Positions 33,344-42,768 of a DNA stretch of 64,000 nucleotides are shown here, in pieces (the first letter of the stretch is position 1; each line of letters starts with the position of its first letter). Source of the DNA: Mesostigma viride (Eukaryota; Streptophyta; Mesostigmatophyceae; Mesostigmatales; Mesostigmataceae); contig RPFO01001042.1 of NCBI GenBank assembly GCA_009746045.1, positions 79,979 through 143,978 on the forward strand. Reading direction: 5' to 3'. The notes beneath the pieces are model-generated. The model was not told the origin of the DNA. It ran no database searches and saw only the letters and a program-made list of their open reading frames with translations. A program made the position numbers and the translations under genes.

Positions 33344-36300
33344 TGTTGAGGACTATGCTAAAGACGGAAGGAAGGAAGGAAGGAAGGAAGGAAGGAAGCA
33401 AGGAAGGAAGGAAGGAAGGAAGGAAGGAAGGAAGGAAGGAAGGAAGGAAGGAAGGAAGGAAGGAAGGAAGGAAGGAAGGAAGGAAGGAAGGAAGGAAGGA
33501 AGGAAGGAAGGAAGGAAGGAAGGAAGGAAGGAAGGAAGGAAGGAAGGAAGGAAGGAAGGAAGGAAGGAAGGAAGGAAGGAAGGAAGGAAGGAAGGAAGGA
33601 AGGAAGGAAGGAAGGAAGGAAGGAAGGAAGGAAGGAAGGAAGGAAGGAAGACACTATAATCAAACGTAACCAATATATTTATTTGAATCAGTTTATTTAT
33701 GTACAGTATTAGAGTAAACTAATAAATATTACTTTATTAGCTAAAATATAAGAGTAGTAGTAATAGTGAAAATATAAAATTACCCTACATACTGCTAGAC
33801 GAAAAAAATGCTGGAGGTGAGGTTGGCATACGTACAATATTTTCAGATGAGTGGTACACAGTCTGAATGTACGTAATAATGAATAAAATAATAATGCACA
33901 TATAATTATAACATGAAGGCGGACATGCCTGGAAATAGACGTCCACGTCGGGATGGTAGCTGTCCTTCTCTGAAGCCATGACGTTCCCTGCGCCGCCGAA
34001 GATCACTGCGGGGCGTGGCTGCATGACGGGTGAGTGTGGGCCCTTCCCTGCGCTGTAGGGGATGATGAATGTGCACCAGCGTTTGTCCGATGCTGAACCC
34101 GCCTGGCCTGCCACCCACACCTCCTTTTTCCCCTTCTCGTCCCACGTCTCTCTCGCAGGGTTGTTGAAAGTTGCGGGAGTTTCATCGAAGCACCATCTGA
34201 GCCACGATGGGAAGTTGCCCCACAACTCGTCGAATTCGTTGACCGGATGGTCCGCGCTGCCCTTGTGAGGCATGGACACGAGGTAGCCTTGCACCCTCTC
34301 GACGAACCCTTGTGTCAAGGACATGGTCCTTGTATTTGTACCCACCTGACCTGGCTAGATAGATAGAGGCTCTTGTACAGGAGCCACTGTTCTTTATCCC
34401 GTTGGATTTGGCCCACAAATGAGAAAGTTGTGGCCAGTTTTAGTAATCAGGGATTAGTACCTATGCCAAGTGGATCCTTATAGGCAGCTGACAAATCTGT
34501 CTATGTCAGCTGACCTATGACATGTCAGATGAGAATCTATGACAGGACAGTTGACTGATTGACATGTACACTGTGCATGTCAGATGTGGCGCTGATATGT
34601 TCACGCCAGATTTACTTCATCATCATCAGATCACACACAGAGAGATCTTTTATTAAATAGTTAGATTACTGTGCAGCAGTTACAAGTTAAGACTGTACAT
34701 CAGTTACAAGATAAGGCTGTACAGCAGTTACAAGATAAGATTTATTCTTGTCTAGATCTGATTGGTAGCCTGTACACTGACCTAACCTGATTGGTGGCCT
34801 GAGTATTACATGAGAATATTCCTAGGCACATTCCTAGCCAGCCAATCAGGTCATTCCAGTTTTCTGCCTGTGTTTTTTCCTCGAGTTAATAAAACAACTG
34901 AGGAGCCTTGCCAAAGGTACTCCTCACTATCATTCTGCCTCAAACTGAGTCTCTGTCTCTTTGCTTCCATCCTCCATAGCCTGTACCTGCAAGGACAGGC
35001 ACATTTGGGTTCCAATCACAAGCATTGTAGAAGGCAAACCCATTAGTTCTTTCAACATGGTATCGGAGGCCATGTTGAACACCAAGAAATGCAGTCACTG
35101 TGGCCTGTCAAATCACAAGGACAAAGACTGCTGGAAGGAGCATCCTGAGAAGGCCCCACGGTGGTACCCCAACCAGCACAGGGGGGGCAAGGGCGGCAAC
35201 CGAGGGAACCAGAGCAAGGGACGCAACGCACCTGCTGGATCCGCTGCCAACGCAACTCAGGAGGCGGCTGAACTGCCGCCTGGCTTCTGCATGGTCACCA
35301 TCGCCGAGGAGTCGCCGTCGACGCCGCTGGAGGCTGCTGCTCTCACGCAGTATACGGGCGACAAACTCAACTGGGTGCTGGACTCGGCTGCGAGCAGCCA
35401 CATGTCCCCGTGCCGTTCTGACTTCGTGTCACTTATCCCCCACAACAGGCAGATCGTCGGATCAGGCGGCGACCTGCAAGCTGCTGGAGTTGGCACAGTT
35501 TCTGTGCATTTGCCGGGGAGCGAGCTCCGACTGGATGGAGCCCTTCTGGTCCCCGAGCTGCCCGTTCGGGTGCTCTCTGTTGGAGCGCTCGTGAAGGCTG
35601 GCCACAAGCTGGATTTCAACCAGGAAATCGCTGTGGTGGACAACAAGGCGCACAAGATGGAGCAGAGGGACAACGTCTACGTGTTACCTGCTCTCAACAA
35701 GAAGGCGGCGCTGGCGGCCACGACCGTGCGGCCGTTGGGGTCGCTGTGGAGCGCTGGCCTGCCAGTGGCGGCCATGTCCAAGACGCTGGGCTTTCTGCCT
35801 GGCTTTTCGCGGCCTTTGGGACTGCAGGCTTCTTCCCGAGGCGCTTTGCTGCGCCCGGTGTCGTCGCCACTGTCGTGTGGCGGCAAGGGCGGTTTTTCCG
35901 CTGACAAACCTGCAATTGTGCAGGATTTTGGCGTGGTGGGGACGGCAAGGAATGGGATCGGCTTAGTACCGGTCGTTGGGGCACACGGGGAGGACGGTTC
36001 CTGGAGTTCTGCGTCGGGCAGTACTACTTATAGCCCTCTCGTGCCAGATCAGGTGGACTCTGCTCCACCAGTTTCCCTGACCCCTCCAGCGGCGAGCTCA
36101 CCTGGCTTGCCGTTGTCCATGGATGTCAACCTACGTGGCGTGCTGGGAGAGCTTCCCCAGCCTGGCATCGTTTGGCCTACTAGTGCCAACACGCAGACGT
36201 CACCAAGCCTGCTGCGTGACGGTTTCGCTCCCTGGCCAGAATCAAGTGGGGGTTTGGCGTGGCGCGTCTCGGGCGCCAGCATTTTGGATTTTGCTGCGGG

Positions 36301-39300
36301 GGGAATTCCTGGTGAGGGGAGGCCACCAGATGCACCAAGTCCAAGCCCAGTCCTGGAGCCAAGTCCTGGAGCTGGAGTCGTCGGCTGCCACGTGTCCCTG
36401 TCAATTTGGGACTGTGCTGAGCCAACAAGTTGCCGGCACAAGTGCTGCCTTGAGCACTAAGGCGGTCGGTGCGGGAGCCCTGCTTCCGCTATTTTCATGG
36501 CGATTTTTGGGGATGCGCTATGGTCACGTTCGTTGGGAATTTGATAGCTAGCTTAACTAACCCCTATGATCTCAAGTCGCCACTGTTTTTCGTTCGTGAA
36601 AAATTGCTTTAGACACGAATATTTTGTGGTCTATTGTGCTGTTAGGTGCGGGGTCCTTCCGGCCTTATGCATCTCGCATAGTCTTGTTTTGTTTCTGCTA
36701 GACTTTTTCATAGCGCTTCGTCGGGATGCGTTATTTGAGTTCTAGACCACCTGTGTTCATCGTCCCCATGACGTTCTTCTACCAGCAATGGTATGTTTTC
36801 CAAGTTCTTTGTAATCTTGGTACGTTTGGCTAGCGCCGGTTTGCTGGCCATGTCTCCGTTCTTGCTGACCCTTTTTGTGGTCAATCTGCACGTTCATTTC
36901 ATGTCGTGTGTGTTGCCCATTCTTAGGGCATACTTTCTCGTTGCATGCTAGGTTTGTTCATGCAGTTTGCGGTTGTGTCTTTTGTACATAGCCTGCGTTT
37001 GTGCTCCTGACTTTGTCGTCGCTTCATGTCCCGTTTTTAGTCGCTTTCAACTATCGTTGGTTAATCAGAGCTGTCTTTTCAGTTCGTTCATGTTGGCTAA
37101 TGCTAAGATCCATGACTATGTCGGTTTATGTTAGTTACCTGTGTGATTAAGGTGTTTCAGGACTACGTGTTCTGCTCCTTGTTCACCGTTGGTGCTCTGC
37201 CGTAGGTCGGATGCTTTATGTCGTTAATCACATGTTTTATGCGTTAATCATACATCATGTCCCCTGCATTGTCTAAGAGTTTGCCTGTGTTAGAGCATTT
37301 TGTGTGCTTCTTCATGTTTTCAGGCGACGCTAGAGTGAGGGGGGTGTGATCCAAAGCGCATCTTCCCAACGAAGTTTTTGACTTGGCAACACATGCTAGT
37401 TGCTGGGCGATGCGGCAATCTTTCCTGCTGCTTTCGTTGGACACTCGGCGCGTCACCGGTCCGGAGTTCCAGTTTCCAGTTTCCGTGGAGATCGTCTTTT
37501 GACTACTTTGACCACGGTGTTTGCTAGCGAGGGGGGTGGATGTTTTTCGCCCACTTACCCGTGATCAGTTAGTGTTTGATCCTTACCACTGGCCTGGGTT
37601 GCATCCCATTTTTGGTTTGGTGCCATGTGGGTAAGGGGGGTGTCAAGGTTGTACCCAAATGTCACCTTGATAGTGAGTACTGAATTTAATTCTAGAGTCC
37701 TATGTTTGGTCAAGGCTTGACTTAGCTATGGCTGAGAGCTTTTCCTCTAAGTGTTATACTTGACAGGATAGCACTAGAGCAAGGTCATGTGTTGTAAGGG
37801 GGGTGTCAAGGACATGGTCCTTGTATTTGTACCCACCTGACCTGGCTAGATAGATAGAGGCTCTTGTACAGGAGCCACTGTTCTTTATCCCGTTGGATTT
37901 GGCCCACAAATGAGAAAGTTGTGGCCAGTTTTAGTAATCAGGGATTAGTACCTATGCCAAGTGGATCCTTATAGGCAGCTGACAAATCTGTCTATGTCAG
38001 CTGACCTATGACATGTCAGATGAGAATCTATGACAGGACAGTTGACTGATTGACATGTACACTGTGCATGTCAGATGTGGCGCTGATATGTTCACGCCAG
38101 ATTTACTTCATCATCATCAGATCACACACAGAGAGATCTTTTATTAAATAGTTAGATTACTGTGCAGCAGTTACAAGTTAAGACTGTACATCAGTTACAA
38201 GATAAGGCTGTACAGCAGTTACAAGATAAGATTTATTCTTGTCTAGATCTGATTGGTAGCCTGTACACTGACCTAACCTGATTGGTGGCCTGAGTATTAC
38301 ATGAGAATATTCCTAGGCACATTCCTAGCCAGCCAATCAGGTCATTCCAGTTTTCTGCCTGTGTTTTTTCCTCGAGTTAATAAAACAACTGAGGAGCCTT
38401 GCCAAAGGTACTCCTCACTATCATTCTGCCTCAAACTGAGTCTCTGTCTCTTTGCTTCCATCCTCCATAGCCTGTACCTGCAAGGACAGGCACATTTGGG
38501 TTCCAATCACAAGCATTGTAGAAGGCAAACCCATTAGTTCTTTCAACACCTTGCATGGTCGCCATCTTCTCCTCAGCTGAGCGTGCCTGGGACTTCACAT
38601 TGGTGCGAAGGCGGGTTGTGAAGCCGTGCCTGAGCCGAAACTTGGTCAAGAAGCCGTCGCTGCACACGAAAATTTTCGCGTTCTCAGGGTGAAGCTTGCG
38701 CATGGACTTGAACATCATGTTCTGCACAACATGCATTGCACAAACAAATATTAAAACAGGACAAGAAGAACATTTTAGGCAGCAAAAAAGGTTTCTTTGG
38801 TGCAGGTAGCTGCTTAAGCCCAACTGATTATCTCGTGACACTGCCCTGCATCATGAGCAATATCTTTCAAATAAAGGGGGGCAGCTGGGATATCGCCAAG
38901 AAATGAGCAAGACTGCTAGTTTCCAACCCTTACATAATTCATGATCACCCGTTGCTGGGTGGTTACGCTGCATCATTTGGCTGCATGCAACGAAGAAGAC
39001 CATTACATACTTTCGGCTCTTCCACGTCAAATACTCACGGGGCCGGGCTGCATGCATACTCATGAAACAATCGAAACTCAGCAAACTAGTGCGACATGTA
39101 CAAAATGCAGCAGGAAAAATACCGACAATTATGATGGAAATAAACTTACGCGCACAAGCGCGCGGTTGACCATGTACCCCTTGCTCCGATACTCGCGAAT
39201 CTCAGTGGCCACCTCTTTCTCCACCAAGGGAAACTTGGCCGTAGTCGGGTTTCTGACACGACTTGGGCACTTCTTCCCCGCTAGCTTGGGGTTGTCTGCT

Positions 39301-39698
39301 GCAGCCTTGATGGCCGCCTCCTCTGTGAGCATGCGGCTGAAGGTTGAAATCGGGATGGGGGGGTCGCTAGTTTTGCAGAATTGGCGCTGCGACAATCCGC
39401 TCTCGTGAAAGGCGTCCAGAATCTTCCGCTTGGTGCGCATATCCCTGAACGTAATTTCATCTCGCGGCGCACGGCTTACTTTTTCGCCCTTGTCAGCTGG
39501 TTTGTCGGAGTTTACCAGCCCCGCTTCTGATGCCGTGGTTAGCCCTGCCTGTCGTAGTTGCTTTTCCCTCGTCCTCGGTGACATGCGGCACAAGAAAGCT
39601 TGCAGGTCCAGACCTGCGGGGGCCGCATCACCCGAGCCGCCGACAGCTGGCCCTGCGGATGATGGACTGCACTCCGGCTCGCCTGAGCCGCTCGCCAT
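28353..39698 (-). CDS. pogo-like DDE transposase gene, seven exons
   Basis: Cut-and-paste transposase. Exons (minus): 39698-39150, 38721-38549 plus 34307-33929 (split by a copia insertion), 32825-32527, 31024-30778, 30547-30329, 29843-28961, 28449-28353. Phases fit throughout, for about 948 residues if one base is added in exon 6. Exon 1 has a psq/Tc5-type HTH (GLSQRQFCK, PISTFSRML); exon 2 a CENP-B-like second HTH (GFLTKFRLRHG) and the first catalytic Asp (RWCFDETPATF). Exon 3 has LLFLDNLASH and QPGD, giving D-35-D as in pogo. Exons 5-7 encode acidic and Lys-rich tails. Most donors are GTAAGT-like; exon 2 ends CAG/GCATGT, a GC-AG intron. One homopolymer frameshift (G8 near 29250-29257) is the only internal lesion apart from the insertions. 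Confidence 0.82.
28516..28760. repeat. GGT/GGGGGT and GTGTGAT microsatellites in the last intron of the transposase gene
   Basis: (GGT)n with GTT and GGC variants from 28521, then GGGGGTGT-type repeats to about 28655, then gtgatgtgtgat repeats at 28707-28760. All lie in the intron between exons 6 and 7. Confidence 0.85.
31069..32314. mobile_element. 1,246-bp palindromic element with three 78-bp palindromes
   Basis: Structure P-arm-P-arm'-P. P is a perfect 78-bp palindrome (31069-31146, 31653-31730, 32237-32314) that begins AGTTATATACAACGATTCCT. The 506-bp arms (31147-31652, 31731-32236) are reverse complements with one mismatch seen (near 31273/32109). So the whole unit is a palindrome whose ends and centre are themselves palindromes. 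It is flanked by CGTGG on both sides (31064-31068, 32315-32319), a 5-bp TSD. No coding sequence. The arms contain tandem TATTCGAT/ATCGAATA motifs and a GGGTTCGAATCCC string (Pol III B-box-like) near the centre. It sits in transposase intron 3, 44 bp from the acceptor. No known superfamily matches this layout. Confidence 0.88.
33195..33650. repeat. (CATA)n and (GAAG)n arrays in the GC-AG intron
   Basis: About 145 bp of CATA (33196-33340) and about 290 bp of GGAA/GAAG (33364-33650). Cys/Val/Tyr and Pro/Ser/Phe open frames here are artefacts. Confidence 0.95.
34313..35057 (+). repeat. 5' LTR of the young copia element
   Basis: 745 bp, tgtcaaggacatggtccttg to ttctttcaaca. It contains ttaataaaac (34889) and several ctgtacagcagttacaag repeats near 34670-34735. 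Confidence 0.92.
35072..36460 (+). CDS. copia nucleocapsid-protease polyprotein remnant
   Basis: The ORF opens at the PBS (Met 35057 or 35072). Its first residues hold a CCHC zinc knuckle (CSHCGLSNHKDKDC), with a basic Gly/Asn-rich stretch after it. The protease follows: WVLDSAASSHM (the copia 'DSGA..HM' site with Ala in place of Gly) and the C-terminal LLVPELPVRVLSVGALVKAG. The last ~230 residues (from ALNKKAALAA) are unassigned Pro/Ser/Gly-rich sequence, ending in the stop at 36458-36460. Capsid, integrase and RT are missing. Here the protease directly follows the zinc knuckle, the canonical copia place, unlike in the host copia element around it. Confidence 0.75.
   Translation: MLNTKKCSHCGLSNHKDKDCWKEHPEKAPRWYPNQHRGGKGGNRGNQSKGRNAPAGSAANATQEAAELPPGFCMVTIAEESPSTPLEAAALTQYTGDKLNWVLDSAASSHMSPCRSDFVSLIPHNRQIVGSGGDLQAAGVGTVSVHLPGSELRLDGALLVPELPVRVLSVGALVKAGHKLDFNQEIAVVDNKAHKMEQRDNVYVLPALNKKAALAATTVRPLGSLWSAGLPVAAMSKTLGFLPGFSRPLGLQASSRGALLRPVSSPLSCGGKGGFSADKPAIVQDFGVVGTARNGIGLVPVVGAHGEDGSWSSASGSTTYSPLVPDQVDSAPPVSLTPPAASSPGLPLSMDVNLRGVLGELPQPGIVWPTSANTQTSPSLLRDGFAPWPESSGGLAWRVSGASILDFAAGGIPGEGRPPDAPSPSPVLEPSPGAGVVGCHVSLSIWDCAEPTSCRHKCCLEH
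36461..37803. other. non-coding interior of the young copia element
   Basis: 1.3 kb of T-rich sequence without a recognisable ORF, ending in the polypurine tract at 37796-37803. Confidence 0.6.
37804..38548 (+). repeat. 3' LTR of the young copia element
   Basis: Copy of 34313-35057, followed by TSD CCTTG at 38549-38553. Confidence 0.92.
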
Positions 39699-39959
39699 AG
39701 CGGCTCACCGTATATAGTTAGAGTCCTCAGACCACGGATGCAGTCACGTGTTCAATAATTAGTTAATTGATCATTAACTGATGCACTCTCTAACAAAAGT
39801 CACGTGCCACGTACTGTACGTAGCCAGCGTGTGCCTCTCTCACCTCCTCTCACCTCCTTACAGTATACCATGTTAATTACGCCGGCAGAAGGGGAATTCA
39901 TAAGGTGGGGCGCCTACAGTGCCACGTGTACTGATGTACGGTTATTGTGGATGCGACAG

Positions 39960-40440
39960 CCCACCGACCAACACAGCAAGGTGGGCCACCTGTTCCACGT
40001 ACTCAGATTTTGGAAGAGCCAGTCCCACCAACGCAGCAACTCAACGCAGCAAGGTGGGGCACCTGTTCCACGTACTCAGATTTTGGATGGGGACTGTTCC
40101 ACCTACGCAGCAAGGTGGGGCACCTGTTCCTCGTACTCAGATTTTGGATGGGACTGTTCCACCTACGCAGCAAGGTGGGCCACATGTTCCACGTACTCGG
40201 ATTTTGGATGGGACTGTCCCACCTACGCGGCAAGGTGGGGCACCTGTTCCACGTACTCAGATTGTGGTTGAGACCGTCCCACAGGCGCATACAGCCCACT
40301 TCCACGGCTACGTGGTACGCGAACCGTCCCACTTTCACGGCTAAGTGGTACGCGAACCGTCCCACTTTCACGGCTACGTAGTACGCAAACGTCCCACTTC
40401 CACGTGGTGTGGGAACAGCCCACGTACCCGTGAGGCGGTG
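39960..40440. repeat. ~58-bp tandem repeat upstream of the transposase gene
   Basis: About five units of gcaaggtggg(g/c)cacctgttcc acgtactcagattttgga, followed by three units of gtcccactttcacggctacg. Core GGTGGG(A/G/C)C and GTCCCAC resemble the element's subterminal motif. It starts about 260 bp upstream of the transposase ATG (39698). Open frames over it are repeat artefacts. Confidence 0.75.
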
Positions 40441-40627
40441 TACTGTACTGTGTACATGTACACACAAGTGGTCACATATCACTACCAAGACCTATATTTC
40501 ACTACACCGCACATACGTATTGTATATAATTCGACGTGGCTTTATTATCAAGTATCGTTAACTGCATAAATACTTACACTACGTGAGCAGCTAGCGGTAC
40601 ATATAGCTTGTTTTTCTTCTTGAAACG

Positions 40628-41149
40628 ATGGATAAAGCGCTTCATCATGGTTCAGAGGCAGATTCGGAGGCTGCTTATGAGGCAGCTTCCGGGGCCTCTA
40701 CACCGGTGAAGGTCCAGCCCAGCGTTGATGTTGATGATGAGTTGAACTCCACCCCAGACCTAGCGTCCTCTACAAATGATGAGGACATAAGTACCAAGGC
40801 ATCGCCTTCAGGTCTTACAGTGATCCAGGAAGAACAACCAGCTTCTGCATCCTTGGCTTCTGAGACTCACAACCGGCAAGGGAATGAAGCGGAGGCCGTT
40901 TTGGCAAGAACAGATTCCGGGGGGTCTTCAGATTCCGGGGATTCGGAGAAGTTTTGGAAGCTGGTGCGCACCCAGAAAGGCATTCTCTTACCGACCAAGA
41001 AGCCGGGGCAGTTTCTACACGTCGCAGCTGGTTCAAGCTCTGAGCCCAGCGATTCAAGTTCTGAGGATAATGAAGGGAATTCCAGTGACGAAGAGTGGTC
41101 CGTGGACGTCAGCTCTGGTCAACCCGATGTCGGTTCTTTGCAAATATGA
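40628..41149 (+). CDS. acidic Ser/Asp/Glu-rich ORF of the pogo-like element
   Basis: A 173-residue ORF divergent from the transposase, preceded by the GGTGGG repeat block. It is highly acidic and serine-rich, with no recognised domain; KFWKLVRTQKGILLP (about residues 110-124) is the only hydrophobic/basic island. The C-terminus is DEEWSVDVSSGQ. A shorter ORF at 44728-44976 in the CACTA flank has a similar acidic SSF..N ... DEEW ending. It could be a second transposon protein or chance; there is no homology evidence. Confidence 0.35.
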   Translation: MDKALHHGSEADSEAAYEAASGASTPVKVQPSVDVDDELNSTPDLASSTNDEDISTKASPSGLTVIQEEQPASASLASETHNRQGNEAEAVLARTDSGGSSDSGDSEKFWKLVRTQKGILLPTKKPGQFLHVAAGSSSEPSDSSSEDNEGNSSDEEWSVDVSSGQPDVGSLQI

Positions 41150-41989
41150 CTGAACATAGGTGCGTGATTCAGAATCCTTCCAATCACGAATCCCGTTGCT
41201 GGGTTCCCCATGATGGCCATTGTGCTGATGCTTAAAGGGTTTTCGCATGAGTAAATGTGAGGCCATGTGCATTATAACCGCGTTGTTCAGTTTGGGGTAA
41301 TTCCAAGTGTGGGCACAAAGTTTGTGCATTCATTCATTGTGTTCATGTAGTTCTGTTTTGTGCAACCATGCACTACATGCAGGCTGCAGGCTAGGCGTAT
41401 TGTGTTGATGGACAGTTTTTTGCAAGCACGATCGAATGCGAGGCCTTGTGAATTTTAATGCCTGCGTGGACGTCATAGGCAATCATGCATACATGGGCGT
41501 GTGCATAGTAAAAATGCTGTCAATTTTCACAACCATACACGTGCAGGCACACACATGGCCGTGTGGATGATGTGAAATTTTTTGCCACCATGTATATGCA
41601 TGGCCATGAGGTGCGGCATGGTTATTCATGATTCCTTACTTGAAAATCTGGCACCCTTTTTACACCATTACAACAACCATGGGTGCATTCTCTTGCCCAC
41701 ATCTTGCTAGCACGGTAATTGTTTGAGTCAATCTTTTATGATCCTAATCCAAAGCTTCCGAGTTATGACGTGGTTGTACATGTGCATCACTTGGATTATG
41801 GCGATTGCAGACCCAGTCATCAAGTTTCGCATGTACGAGCGCTTGGCTGACCTGGAGCCTGTTGTCTTGTACATGATTGCCCGAATTCTCCCGATTTCTG
41901 GCCTGCGCAGGTTGTCTCCTTGATGACGGCGGTGGCGACTGCACCACGATGTCATTTCTTATCGTGGTGTTGTTATGTTGTTGTTATAT

Positions 41990-42275
41990 GGTGGGGGTGG
42001 GGTGGGGTGGGGGTGGGGGTGGGGTGGGGGTGGGGGTGGGGGTGGGGTGGGGTGGGGGTGGGGGTGGGGGTGGGGGTGGGGGTGGGGTGGGGGTGGGGTG
42101 GGGGTGGGGGTGGGGGTGGGGGTGGGGGGTGGGAAGTGGGGTGAAGTGGGGTGAAGTGGGGTGAAGTGGGGTGAAGTGGGGTGAAGTGGGGTGAAGTGGG
42201 GTAAAGTGGGGTGAAGTGGGGTGAAGTGGGGTGAAGTGGGGTGAAGTGGGGTGAAGTGCGGTGAAGTGGGGTGGG
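41990..42275. repeat. GGGGGT and GTGGGGTGAA arrays
   Basis: G-rich (GGGGTG)n from 41990 to 42130, then about 14 tandem GTGGGGTGAA decamers to 42275. Glycine/valine open frames here are artefacts. Confidence 0.95.
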
Positions 42276-42534
42276 GGTGGGGGTTTCTAACCCCACCCCC
42301 ATGCACCATATAACAATAACAATGTTGTCATACAAATCTGCAAGAACTACCATATTTGCACTTGATTGATTTAATTTCCAGCGTATTATCGGTTGCACAC
42401 AGATCAAGTGTCCCTACGCCATGAGCAAACGTGCAGAATAGGTAGCATGCCCCATAGGAGTAATAGGGACATGTATGTATAACATATGTAGGAGTATGAC
42501 ACATAGAGCCCATATGTGCGTAGCCACTACATTC

Positions 42535-42766
42535 AGGAAGGTGGGACACATAGAAATATACAGTTAGGTGGGACACAGCTTCAAGTTCGGGTAGGTGAGA
42601 CAGACCTGTATCACAAATGCCGGTAGGTGGGACACCATGTTTTTCCAAATTCAACAAGGTGGGACATAATTTCAGTTAGGTGGGACACCTGAACATGTCC
42701 CGCTTTGCTGAATTTGTCCCACCTACCGGAGTTGGAACACTGTTCCACCTACGTGAGCTGCCCCTG
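42535..42766. repeat. right subterminal GGTGGGAC repeats of the pogo-like element
   Basis: Copies such as aaggtgggacac, taggtgggacac, gtaggtgggacacc and their complements (gtcccacctacc), leading into the inverted end at 42748-42766. Counterpart of 27870-28115. Confidence 0.75.
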
Positions 42767-42768
42767 TA

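Larger units (their letters stand above)
34313..38548 (+). mobile_element. young non-autonomous copia element
   Basis: LTRs 34313-35057 and 37804-38548, both 745 bp with no difference seen by eye. Ends are TG...CA and the TSD is CCTTG (34308-34312, 38549-38553). PBS tggtatcggaggc follows the left LTR and resembles the initiator-Met PBS of plant copia elements; PPT aagggggg precedes the right LTR. Internal ORF: zinc knuckle plus protease, but no integrase, RT or RNase H. Inserted in exon 2 of the pogo-like transposase: removing it with one TSD makes the two exon halves contiguous in frame. Confidence 0.92.
27854..42766. mobile_element. pogo-like (Tc1/mariner superfamily) DNA transposon, 14.9 kb with nested insertions
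   Basis: Inverted ends CAGGGGCAGCTCACGTAGG (27854) and CCTACGTGAGCTGCCCCTG (ending 42766), flanked by TA on both sides (27852-27853, 42767-42768). CAG...CTG ends, a TA target and a DDE_1 transposase with a CENP-B/psq-type DNA-binding region are the pogo/Tigger combination. Subterminal regions carry repeated GGTGGGAC motifs on both sides. It contains the seven-exon transposase (28353-39698, minus) and a divergent acidic ORF (40628-41149). A copia element and a giant palindrome have been inserted in it; without them it would be about 9.4 kb. Confidence 0.88.

Noticed and set aside
33110-33673. MYVCMYVC, KEGRKEGR and LPSFLPSF ORFs
   Set aside because: Microsatellite translations inside an intron of the pogo-like gene.
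34810-38537. Identical 78-residue ORFs at 34810-35046 and 38301-38537
   Set aside because: They are the same LTR sequence twice; no independent gene.
39919-40381. ORFs with HVLRFWMG/PPTQQGGAPVPRTQ repeats
   Set aside because: 58-bp tandem repeats read in three frames; no coding signal beyond repetition.
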